The position numbers and the translations under genes were made by a program. From positions 1 through 7,792 of the forward strand of contig JAGCAV010000311.1 in the NCBI GenBank assembly GCA_017652545.1: a stretch of 7,792 nt of DNA, written 5' to 3'. The number at the start of each line of letters is the position of its first letter. Position 1 is the stretch's first letter. Origin of the DNA: Lachnospiraceae bacterium. Lineage in GTDB: Bacteria > Bacillota_A > Clostridia > Lachnospirales > Lachnospiraceae. The notes under the pieces are model-generated. The model did not search any database and was not told the origin of the DNA. It was given only the letters and a program-made list of their open reading frames with translations. This document shows, one piece after another, positions 1-5,778 of the stretch.

Positions 1-507
1 CAGTTCATCGCAGCCGTGGAACAGAACGAAGCAGTCTTCCTTGCGGTCCTGTTCACACAGGGGGACGGTAAAGCCCGGATGGGCGCCGATTGAAAAGAAG
101 AGCGGGTCTTCCGGGGAGGGATTGGTGACCTTCCAGCCAACCCGCAGACTGCCTTCTTCGAGTGTGTGGGTCACTTCCAGACAAAAATCCATCGGGAACA
201 GTTTCCGGGTCTCATCACCCGCAGTCAGCCGGTGTGTTACGGAAAGATCCGTGTGGGCAGTGCATTCGAAAAGACTCTGTCTTGCGAAGCCGTGCTGTCT
301 GATCTGATAGGTTTCCCCTTTATATCTGTACTGCCCGTTGTTGACCATTCCGACAAAGGGAAAAAGAACAGGGGCATGATATCCCCATACCGCAGGGTCG
401 GCACTCCACAGGAGTTCCCGGGCCTTTTTTTTGTCATACAGGGAGCTCAGCTGGGCACCCTGGTCATCAACCATTACGCAAAGATACTCATTTTCTATTT
501 TTCTCAT
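1..507 (-). CDS. Aldose 1-epimerase family protein (LacX/YeaD-like), 3' end beyond window
   Basis: This partial gene runs off the left edge; 169 codons from an ATG at 505-507 are present and open. Family members interconvert the alpha and beta anomers of free sugars or sugar phosphates in the cytoplasm. Visible motifs fit the LacX/YeaD-type branch: an LLW strand near residue 32, an APVLFPFVG segment at 45-53, a GQYRYKGETY hairpin at 58-67, HGFAR at 72-76 and GAHPGF at 141-146. H72 and H143 correspond to the family's conserved active-site histidines. Such proteins are usually about 290 residues, so roughly 120 are missing. An AGAGG-type ribosome binding site lies just upstream and a sigma-70 promoter at 554-582. 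The gene is divergent from the aldolase, which suggests a shared sugar theme. The family call is fairly secure; the substrate cannot be read from the sequence. Confidence 0.85.
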   Translation of the reverse strand, partial: MRKIENEYLCVMVDDQGAQLSSLYDKKKARELLWSADPAVWGYHAPVLFPFVGMVNNGQYRYKGETYQIRQHGFARQSLFECTAHTDLSVTHRLTAGDETRKLFPMDFCLEVTHTLEEGSLRVGWKVTNPSPEDPLFFSIGAHPGFTVPLCEQDRKEDCFVLFHGCDEL

Positions 508-553
508 CCTGATATCCTCTCTGCCCGATCGTTCAGACTTTTTTTCAAGACGA

Positions 554-582
554 ATCGTAGCGGACAAAGCGCCTCCTGTCAA
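554..582 (-). promoter_or_regulatory. SigA-type promoter of the epimerase gene
   Basis: Read on the minus strand, a perfect -35 TTGACA (577-582) is followed by a 17-bp spacer and a -10 TACGAT (554-559). This places the start of transcription near 547, about 40 nt before the epimerase ATG. The -10 overlaps the 9-nt palindrome ACGAATCGT (550-558), a possible operator. This is a sequence match only. Confidence 0.65.
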
Positions 583-662
583 GACCGGGCAGGGCTTCAC
601 GCCGTTTTCCGCCGCCGGTTCACACCTGACTTTATGCTTCAGCACTTCAATTCACTGCATCG

Positions 663-691
663 TTGCAAAGATGAACCGATTCGTGTATACT
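663..691 (+). promoter_or_regulatory. SigA-type promoter of the aldolase gene or operon
   Basis: TTGCAA (663-668), a 17-bp spacer and TATACT (686-691) make a good housekeeping promoter. Transcription would start near 698, giving an untranslated leader of about 97 nt before the aldolase ATG at 795. The spacer contains CGATTCGT (677-684), the same 8-mer found at the -10 of the divergent epimerase promoter. It is the only strong plus-strand promoter I found in the window, so it may serve all four plus-strand genes. Confidence 0.65.
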
Positions 692-794
692 AGGAGTTTG
701 TCAGGGGTTATTTTGGAACACAGGTACGAAAGAACGGTGTCTGTGAATATGACTGAGAAGACAGACCGGGGCGGAAGTATGGAAGGAGGATGCT

Positions 795-1643
795 ATGCCG
801 TATGTGACATCGGAATGGATGCTGCCGGATGCGCAGAAGAGAGGTTATGCGGTCGGCGCGTTTAACTGTGAGAATATGGAGATGGTCAAGGCGATCATCG
901 CGGCTGCAGAGGAACTGCGCGCACCCGTGATGCTGCAGACGACACCCTCCACGATCCGCTATGGAACGCTGGATACGTTTGCTGCTCTTGTAAAGGCGGA
1001 GGCAAAGAAGGCCTCAGTGCCCGTATGTCTTCACCTGGATCACGGCAGCAGCTTTGACCTGGCTGTCCGGGCGATCTGTGCAGGATACAGCTCTGTGATG
1101 ATCGACGGCTCCAAGCTGCCTTTTGAGGAGAATATTGCCGTGACGAAAAAGACCGCAGATGTGGCAAGAGCCTCGGGTATCCCGGTAGAAGCGGAGCTTG
1201 GCAAAGTCGGTGGCAAGGAAGACGACCTTGTGGCGGAAGCCGATACAAACACGGATCCCGCCGAGGCACAGGAATTCGTGGAGCGCACGGGCATTACCTC
1301 TCTGGCTGTGGCGATCGGCACGGCGCATGGTTTCTATGTCGGAACACCGGTCCTGGACAAGGAGCGCTTAAGCCAGATCCGTAAAGTCGTGGATATCCCG
1401 CTGGTTCTTCACGGCGCATCGGGCCTTTCGGATGACGATGTGCGGGATTGTGTTTCCAGAGGAATCTGCAAAGTCAATTTCGCCACAGAACTTCGCAAGG
1501 CGTTCACGGATGCCTGCAGAGAGCTGGCATTAAAGGATGCGGATGCCTTTGATCCGAAGGCTTTCGGTAAAGTCGGAATGGCAGCCGTCACGGAACTGGT
1601 CAAAAACCGGATGAAGGTGTGCGGGTGCGATGGAAAGGCCTGA
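795..1643 (+). CDS. Class II ketose-bisphosphate aldolase, GatY/KbaY/AgaY-like (tagatose- or fructose-1,6-bisphosphate)
   Basis: This 282-residue cytosolic zinc enzyme cleaves a ketose 1,6-bisphosphate into dihydroxyacetone phosphate and glyceraldehyde 3-phosphate. Both class II signatures are intact: LHLDHG at 79-84 (catalytic D82, zinc ligand H83) and VEAELGKVGGKE at 131-142. The other zinc ligands are H178 in AIGTAHGFY and H206 in LHGASGL. N228 lies in the KVNFATEL phosphate-binding segment. The length, the AIGTAHG and GICKVNFATEL segments and the C-terminal CGCDGKA closely resemble E. coli GatY (284 residues, ending CGCEGRA), so tagatose-bisphosphate aldolase is the better guess. Many Clostridia annotate such genes as fructose-bisphosphate aldolase, and sequence alone does not settle the sugar. 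The start is fixed by AAGGAGGA at 783-790. It is the first gene after the promoter at 663-691, and the symporter starts 118 bp after its stop. Confidence 0.93.
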   Translation: MPYVTSEWMLPDAQKRGYAVGAFNCENMEMVKAIIAAAEELRAPVMLQTTPSTIRYGTLDTFAALVKAEAKKASVPVCLHLDHGSSFDLAVRAICAGYSSVMIDGSKLPFEENIAVTKKTADVARASGIPVEAELGKVGGKEDDLVAEADTNTDPAEAQEFVERTGITSLAVAIGTAHGFYVGTPVLDKERLSQIRKVVDIPLVLHGASGLSDDDVRDCVSRGICKVNFATELRKAFTDACRELALKDADAFDPKAFGKVGMAAVTELVKNRMKVCGCDGKA

Positions 1644-1761
1644 GAAGGCGTGCGCCGTTCCTGCCGGAACGGGATTGAAGAATACGGCAGACCATGGGTG
1701 AAGCGGACGGTTTCCTGCCTGGTCTGTGTATATAAATGTTATTCATGTAAGGAGGCAAACA

Positions 1762-3159
1762 ATGAGTTTTTCAGGTATTATCTCTTCGGTAGACAATTTC
1801 CTCTGGGGATGGCCGCTGATCATCCTTCTGTTCGGGACACATCTTTTCATGACGGTCCGGACCGGCTTTATTCAGAAACACATTTTCAAGGCCATTAAAC
1901 TGTCCGTGACCAGGGATCCGGACGCGCAGGGAGATGTCTCACAGTTCGGCGCTCTGACGACAGCTCTTTCATCCACCATCGGAACCGGTAACATCATCGG
2001 TGTGGGAACGGCGATCGCCCTGGGCGGCCCGGGTGCTGTCCTGTGGATGTGGCTGACCGGTATTTTCGGTATGGCGACCAAGTATGCGGAGACCCTGATC
2101 GCTGTTAAATACAGGGTCAAGAGCGAAAACGGAACCATGATCGGCGGCGCCATGTACGCGCTTGACAGAGGTCTTCACATGAAGTGGCTCGGCATTGTCT
2201 TTGCGCTGCTTGCCTCCCTGTGCGCGTTCGGTATCGGCTGTATGGTACAGGCAAATGCCGTCGCGTCCAACTTTAAGGAGAACCTGCATATCTCACCGTA
2301 TATTGCCGCGATCGTCCTCAGTGTGATCGTCGCGCTCGTGATCATAGGCGGCATCAGGTCCATTACCAGAGTGTCTGAGATGCTGGTGCCGTTCATGGCT
2401 GTGTTCTATGTGATCGGCTGTATTGCGATCCTGATCATGAATCATGACGTGCTTGGCCAGTCCATTTCGGTCATCGTGACAAGCGCATTTTCCGCAAGAG
2501 CTCTCGGCGGCGGCTTCATCGGAAGCACGGTTGCCATGGCATGCCGGTACGGCTTTGCAAGAGGACTTTTCTCCAATGAGTCCGGTATGGGTTCCGCTCC
2601 GCTGGTCGCCTCTGCCGCGCAGACAAGAAATGCCAAGCGCCAGGCGCTGGTATCCATGACCGGTACTTTCTGGGACACCGTAATCATCTGCCTGATGACA
2701 GGACTGGTGCTGGTTTCCTGCATCATCAAGCATCCGTCGATTGACGGCCTGTCCGGAAACGGCAGCGAACTGACCAGTATGGCATTCTCACAGATCCCCT
2801 ATGTCGGCCTGCCGATCCTGATCGTCGGCCTGATCACCTTTGCGTTCAGCACCATCCTGGGATGGTATTATTACGGAGAACGCTGCGCGGTATACCTTTT
2901 CGGTGAAAAGATCATCATGGTATACAAGATCCTGTGGGTCATCGGCGTGTTCGTCGGTTCCGTGGTGGAACTGAACCTGATCTGGAACCTGGCGGACCTG
3001 ATGAACGGTCTGATGGCAATTCCGAATATCATTGCCGTTCTGCTGCTGTCCAGCGTGATCGTCTCTGAGACGAAACGGTACAGCGGAAAGCATCTGGACG
3101 ACAAGGACGAGACGGAAATACCTGTTCTCAGGAACGCGAAGAGCGGTGTGCTGGGATAA
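1762..3159 (+). CDS. Alanine or glycine:cation symporter, AGCS (sodium:alanine symporter) family
   Basis: This 465-residue polytopic inner-membrane carrier imports small neutral amino acids, typically alanine or glycine, with Na+ or H+. Family hallmarks are clear: ALTTALSSTIGTGNIIGVG at 64-82, the GGPGAVLWMWLTGIFG signature at 88-103 (one conservative change from the usual F-W-M-W core), KYAE at 107-110, FSNESGMGSAP at 270-280, and a late LGWYYYGERC segment. About ten or eleven hydrophobic segments span the protein and the tail is short and charged. The ATG at 1762 is preferred because AAGGAGG (1749-1755) sits 6 nt upstream; an in-frame ATG at 1726 would add 12 residues but has no ribosome binding site. 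The aldolase ends 118 bp before it and the rhomboid gene starts 36 bp after it, suggesting co-transcription with rhomboid. The exact substrate is unproven. Confidence 0.95.
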   Translation: MSFSGIISSVDNFLWGWPLIILLFGTHLFMTVRTGFIQKHIFKAIKLSVTRDPDAQGDVSQFGALTTALSSTIGTGNIIGVGTAIALGGPGAVLWMWLTGIFGMATKYAETLIAVKYRVKSENGTMIGGAMYALDRGLHMKWLGIVFALLASLCAFGIGCMVQANAVASNFKENLHISPYIAAIVLSVIVALVIIGGIRSITRVSEMLVPFMAVFYVIGCIAILIMNHDVLGQSISVIVTSAFSARALGGGFIGSTVAMACRYGFARGLFSNESGMGSAPLVASAAQTRNAKRQALVSMTGTFWDTVIICLMTGLVLVSCIIKHPSIDGLSGNGSELTSMAFSQIPYVGLPILIVGLITFAFSTILGWYYYGERCAVYLFGEKIIMVYKILWVIGVFVGSVVELNLIWNLADLMNGLMAIPNIIAVLLLSSVIVSETKRYSGKHLDDKDETEIPVLRNAKSGVLG

Positions 3160-3195
3160 TGGATCAATGAAATAAAAACTGCACATGGAGATGAT

Positions 3196-3798
3196 ATGTC
3201 GGGAGCGGATGAAGTCAGGAATGCCATAAGATCCAGAGGTAAGGTGACACTGTCGCTGGTTGTGGTCAATGTCGCGGTCTTTATTGTGCTGAGCCTGATG
3301 GGGAATACCGAAAGCGCTGCCTTTATGGCGGCCCACGGAGCCTGCTATGCGCCGTATATTGTCGAAAACGGGGAATACTGGCGGCTTTTCACCGCCATGT
3401 TCCTTCACTTTGGCGTGGTTCATCTGCTCTACAACATGCTCTGCCTGCTGACGCTGGGAGACCTTCTTGAGAAGGTGATCGGTCCGGTCCGGTATCTGGT
3501 CATCTATGTGGCCGGAGGACTTGCCGGAAATGTCCTGTCTGTCCTGGTCGGGATGCGTACCCACAATTATGCTGTCTCAGCAGGCGCTTCAGGTGCTGCC
3601 TTTGCCGTGATCGGAGCGCTTCTGCTGGTCGTGATCCGGCGCCATGGCAGACTGGGCCAGATCCGTCTGGAGCGTATGCTTTTAATGGTTGCGCTGATGA
3701 TCGCCCAGGGATTTGTGGAGCCCGGGACCGACAACATGGCCCACATCGGCGGTGTGATCGCCGGTTTTGTGCTGGCATTCGTCCTGGGAGCCGGATAA
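3196..3798 (+). CDS. Rhomboid family intramembrane serine protease
   Basis: This 200-residue membrane protein is predicted to cleave transmembrane substrates inside the lipid bilayer. It has the compact six-helix rhomboid core: a first helix at about 17-35, a YWR loop at 61-63, helix 2 with H71, H76 and N80 in the HFGVVHLLYN segment, helix 4 with G-A-S-G at 130-133 (nucleophile S132), and helix 6 with the catalytic H183 in NMAHIGG. All catalytic elements are intact, so it should be active. The length is normal for a minimal bacterial rhomboid without a cytosolic extra domain. GGAG at 3187-3190 lies 5 nt before the ATG. The gene ends in tandem TAA stops, directly followed by a repeat array. 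It is only 36 bp downstream of the symporter, so the two are probably translated from one message. Its substrate is unknown. Confidence 0.93.
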   Translation: MSGADEVRNAIRSRGKVTLSLVVVNVAVFIVLSLMGNTESAAFMAAHGACYAPYIVENGEYWRLFTAMFLHFGVVHLLYNMLCLLTLGDLLEKVIGPVRYLVIYVAGGLAGNVLSVLVGMRTHNYAVSAGASGAAFAVIGALLLVVIRRHGRLGQIRLERMLLMVALMIAQGFVEPGTDNMAHIGGVIAGFVLAFVLGAG

Positions 3799-3801
3799 TA
3801 A

Positions 3802-3921
3802 GGCAGAGTGGAGTGTGGAGAGTGGAGAGTTGAAGCTTTCAAGGGGCAGGACGGCGTTTTGAGAACGGAGAGTGAAGCTTTCAAGAGGCAGAGCGAAGTT
3901 TTGAGAGCGGAGAGTGAAGCT
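3802..3921. repeat. Roughly 42-bp direct repeat array between the rhomboid and HIT genes
   Basis: Two full 42-nt units, 3832-3873 and 3874-3915, are about 83% identical and each begin GAAGCTTTCAAG and end GGAGAGT. They are preceded by a 29-nt partial unit (3802-3830; 24 of 29 positions match the end of unit 2) plus one extra T, and followed by a truncated third start (GAAGCT at 3916-3921). The array begins immediately after the tandem rhomboid stops and is strongly purine-biased on the plus strand. There are no unique spacers, so it is not a CRISPR array. The one-base phase change between the first units argues against a coding role. Function is unknown; intergenic repeats of this CTCTCC/GGAGAG character occur in Clostridia (recollection, not checked). 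Confidence 0.75.
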
Positions 3922-3951
3922 GCTTAAGGAAGTATGACGAGAGGTGTGATG

Positions 3952-4359
3952 ATGAGAGACGACAATTGTATTTTCTGCAAGATCGCGAACGGTGAGATCC
4001 CGGCCGCAACACTGTATGAAGACCAGAATTTCAGGGTTATCCTGGATCTTGGTCCTGCTTCAAGGGGACATGCCCTGATCCTGCCGAAGGAGCATGCGGC
4101 AAATCTGTTCGACCTGCCGGAAACCTATGCACGGGAAGCGCTCCCGGTGGCGCAGAAGGTTGGGAAAAAACTGTTTGAAGGGCTTGGCTGTGACGGATTT
4201 AATGTGCTGCAGAACAACGGATTATGCGCAGGGCAGACCGTGTTTCATTTCCACATGCATCTGATCCCGAGGTATGAGGGAGACACCGTCGATGTGGGCT
4301 GGACACCGGGGACGCTGACTGACGAAGTCAGACAGGAAGTGCTGGATCTCTTTGAGTGA
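3952..4359 (+). CDS. HIT family protein (histidine triad nucleotide-binding/hydrolase)
   Basis: Proteins of this family bind purine nucleotides and hydrolyse nucleoside phosphoramidates or related adenylylated compounds in the cytosol. The 135-residue product shows the full HIT fold signature: CIFC at 6-9, the GEIPA turn at 14-18, GHALILPKEH at 39-48, and the triad H99-F-H101-M-H103 in QTVFHFHMHLIPR, with H101 the expected nucleophile. C6, C9, H48 and H99 match the structural zinc site seen in many bacterial Hint-like proteins. Start choice: AGAGG at 3940-3944 lies 7 nt before the ATG at 3952. ATGs at 3949 and 3934 would add 1 and 6 residues; the 3934 codon is too close to its AAGGAAG. The gene is last in the plus-strand cluster and is followed by the terminator at 4401-4434. 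The cellular substrate is unknown. Confidence 0.92.
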   Translation: MRDDNCIFCKIANGEIPAATLYEDQNFRVILDLGPASRGHALILPKEHAANLFDLPETYAREALPVAQKVGKKLFEGLGCDGFNVLQNNGLCAGQTVFHFHMHLIPRYEGDTVDVGWTPGTLTDEVRQEVLDLFE

Positions 4360-4376
4360 CGATTCCGTCCATGAAC

Positions 4377-5645
4377 TTACTTTTTCCGCAGACTGCTGCC
4401 GCCTCTTCCGGATTTGCCGGGAGAGGCTTTTTTTGCGGTTTCCCTGGGAAAAGCCTGTTCGTATTCCTCGATCAAAGGGGTCTTGTCCTTTTTGCGAAGG
4501 AGATAATAAATGCCTCTCTGCGCGAGATCATAAAGAACGGCAAATACCGGAACGCCGACGATCATGCCGGCAAACCCCCACAGCGAACTGAACAGAAGGA
4601 TCGAAAAGAGGATCCATATGCCGGAGATGCCGAGGCGGTCTCCCAGGATGGAAGGACCGAGAATGTTTCCGTCGAACTGCTGCAGAAGAATGATAAACAC
4701 AATAAAGACCAGACACTTGAAAGGACTGACCGTGAGGATCAGGACAGCGGACGGGACCGCGCCGATATAAGGCCCAAAGAAGGGAATGATATTGGTTATC
4801 CCGACGATGACACTGACCAGCACCGCATAAGGCATGCGGGCGATCAGCATAAAGATGTAGCACAGGATGCCGATGATCAGAGAGTCCAGCAGTTTTCCCC
4901 GGATGAATCCGCTGAACTTGCTGTGAGTCAGACGAACTTCCCCGACGCACCAGTTTGCCGCTTTCTCAGGAAGCAGCGCGTATGTGATCAGCCTGATCTG
5001 AGCGATGAAGCGTTCCTTTTCTCCCATCAGGTAGGCAGCGACGATACAGCCCAGACCGAAATCCTTTATTACGTTGAACAGATTCATAAAGCTGGATGTC
5101 ACATTGGTTACATACGTCTGCAGATTGGGGAGGAAAGAGGTCTTCAGATAACTCTGAAGCTTTTCAACGAGCGTATTCGTGATCTGCTGAAGATAGCTGA
5201 CGACTTCATGAGTCGCCTCGCCCTGGTCCAGGGTCGCGAGCCAGGCTTCAAACCTGCTGACCGTTCCGGGGATCTGGCTTACCAGGGAAGATATACTGGT
5301 GATCAGAGAAGGCAGCACGGCGATGATCAGCAGGACAAGGACGACGCCGGCACAAAGAAGAGAGAGCAGGATGCCCGCCATACGGAGAGTGCCTTTGCCG
5401 GGCCTGTGCTTCCATCCCGCCGTCAGTTTCTGCAGGCTTCGCTCGAAAAAGGCGCACAGGGGATTCAGCAGATAAGCAATAACGAAACCGTTGATGAAAG
5501 GCGTCAGGATGGAGATAAACTTTTTCAGGGCACCGGTGAAGGTCCCGGTTCTGAAAAACAGGAGAACAATCAGACATATGACTGCCACAATGGCAGCCAC
5601 CTGCAGTAGATTATTGATAAACTGTCTTTGCTTTTCACTTTTCAT
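4377..5645 (-). CDS. AI-2E family transporter (PF01594-type permease)
   Basis: This 422-residue polytopic membrane protein belongs to the family named after E. coli TqsA (autoinducer-2 export); other members move cations or remain uncharacterised. The order of elements is typical: two N-terminal helices (about 12-30 and 42-60), a helix at 90-111, a long less hydrophobic segment (about 115-190), then the conserved core with GFIRGKLLDSLIIGI at 246-260, TNIIPFFGPYIG at 284-295 and DGNILGPSILGDRLGISG at 325-342. A basic Gly/Ser-rich tail (404-422) is encoded over the plus-strand terminator. The ATG at 5645 is preferred because AAAGAGG lies 8 nt upstream; in-frame starts at 5666 (ATG) and 5681 (TTG) lack good sites. 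The gene is convergent with HIT, with 17 bp between stops. I found no strong promoter, so it may depend partly on read-through from the HNH gene. The substrate is unknown. Confidence 0.92.
   Translation of the reverse strand: MKSEKQRQFINNLLQVAAIVAVICLIVLLFFRTGTFTGALKKFISILTPFINGFVIAYLLNPLCAFFERSLQKLTAGWKHRPGKGTLRMAGILLSLLCAGVVLVLLIIAVLPSLITSISSLVSQIPGTVSRFEAWLATLDQGEATHEVVSYLQQITNTLVEKLQSYLKTSFLPNLQTYVTNVTSSFMNLFNVIKDFGLGCIVAAYLMGEKERFIAQIRLITYALLPEKAANWCVGEVRLTHSKFSGFIRGKLLDSLIIGILCYIFMLIARMPYAVLVSVIVGITNIIPFFGPYIGAVPSAVLILTVSPFKCLVFIVFIILLQQFDGNILGPSILGDRLGISGIWILFSILLFSSLWGFAGMIVGVPVFAVLYDLAQRGIYYLLRKKDKTPLIEEYEQAFPRETAKKASPGKSGRGGSSLRKK
4401..4434 (+). terminator. Rho-independent terminator of the HIT gene or operon, inside the convergent gene
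   Basis: GCCTCTTCCGG (4401-4411) pairs with CCGGGAGAGGC (4417-4427) in an 11-bp stem with one T-G wobble and a 5-nt loop, followed by seven Ts (4428-4434). This is a textbook plus-strand terminator 42 bp after the HIT stop. It lies wholly within the 3' coding part of the minus-strand transporter, encoding about residues 404-415 of that protein. There is no T-run in the minus direction, so it should act one way only. Confidence 0.85.
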
Positions 5646-5697
5646 CCTGTCGACCTCTTTGAACATCTGCACAGTAAACAAGCGGGTAAAGAACAGA

Positions 5698-5733
5698 GAA
5701 CCTGAAAAGAGCGCCGGCGCTCCTTCCAGGTTC
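5698..5733 (-). terminator. Strong hairpin after the HNH gene, probable terminator
   Basis: GAACCTG (5698-5704) pairs with CAGGTTC (5727-5733), and the perfect 14-nt palindrome GAGCGCCGGCGCTC (5709-5722) sits at the centre. The two parts combine into a long stem with two mismatches. Read on the minus strand, the stem is followed by TCTGTTCTTT, a mediocre U-tract. It lies about 45 bp after the HNH stop and about 50 bp before the transporter start. Partial termination, mRNA 3'-end protection or processing are all compatible with what is seen. Confidence 0.5.
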
Positions 5734-5778
5734 CGGTGACAGATCTGACCACTGAGTTGTCAAAAGCAGGGGAAGCGA

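Noticed and set aside
671..684. Catabolite repression (cre) site at the aldolase promoter
   Set aside because: TGAACCGATTCG resembles the start of the consensus but misses key positions on the right half.
739..766. Inverted repeat GTCTGT/ACAGAC in the aldolase leader
   Set aside because: Only six base pairs with a 16-nt loop; expected by chance.
1655..1672. Hairpin CCGTTCC/GGAACGG after the aldolase as a terminator
   Set aside because: Seven-bp stem with a 4-nt loop but no T-run follows; it may be an mRNA stability element at most.
1711..1736. Promoter upstream of the symporter (TATATAAA near 1729-1736)
   Set aside because: A-T-rich -10-like sequence but no acceptable -35 at 16-18 bp. A 7-bp inverted repeat (1688-1694 and 1720-1726) overlaps, but is too little to call regulation.
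2788..3564. Minus-strand open frame of 258 codons over the symporter and rhomboid genes
   Set aside because: His/Asp/Gln-rich antisense product with no motif; both plus-strand genes carry complete family signatures.
3802..3921. CRISPR array
   Set aside because: Units abut directly with no unique spacers, and no cas genes are in the window.
3802..3924. In-frame coding extension after the rhomboid stops, with 14-residue repeats
   Set aside because: Tandem TAA stops precede it, there is no ATG or ribosome binding site, and the first partial unit is out of phase by one base. Better read as a DNA-level repeat.
4356..5609. Long plus-strand open frame (417 codons) opposite the AI-2E transporter
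   Set aside because: Its translation is rich in D, Q, R and K with no family motif and no ribosome binding site, while the minus strand gives a clear membrane transporter with conserved motifs. It is the antisense shadow.
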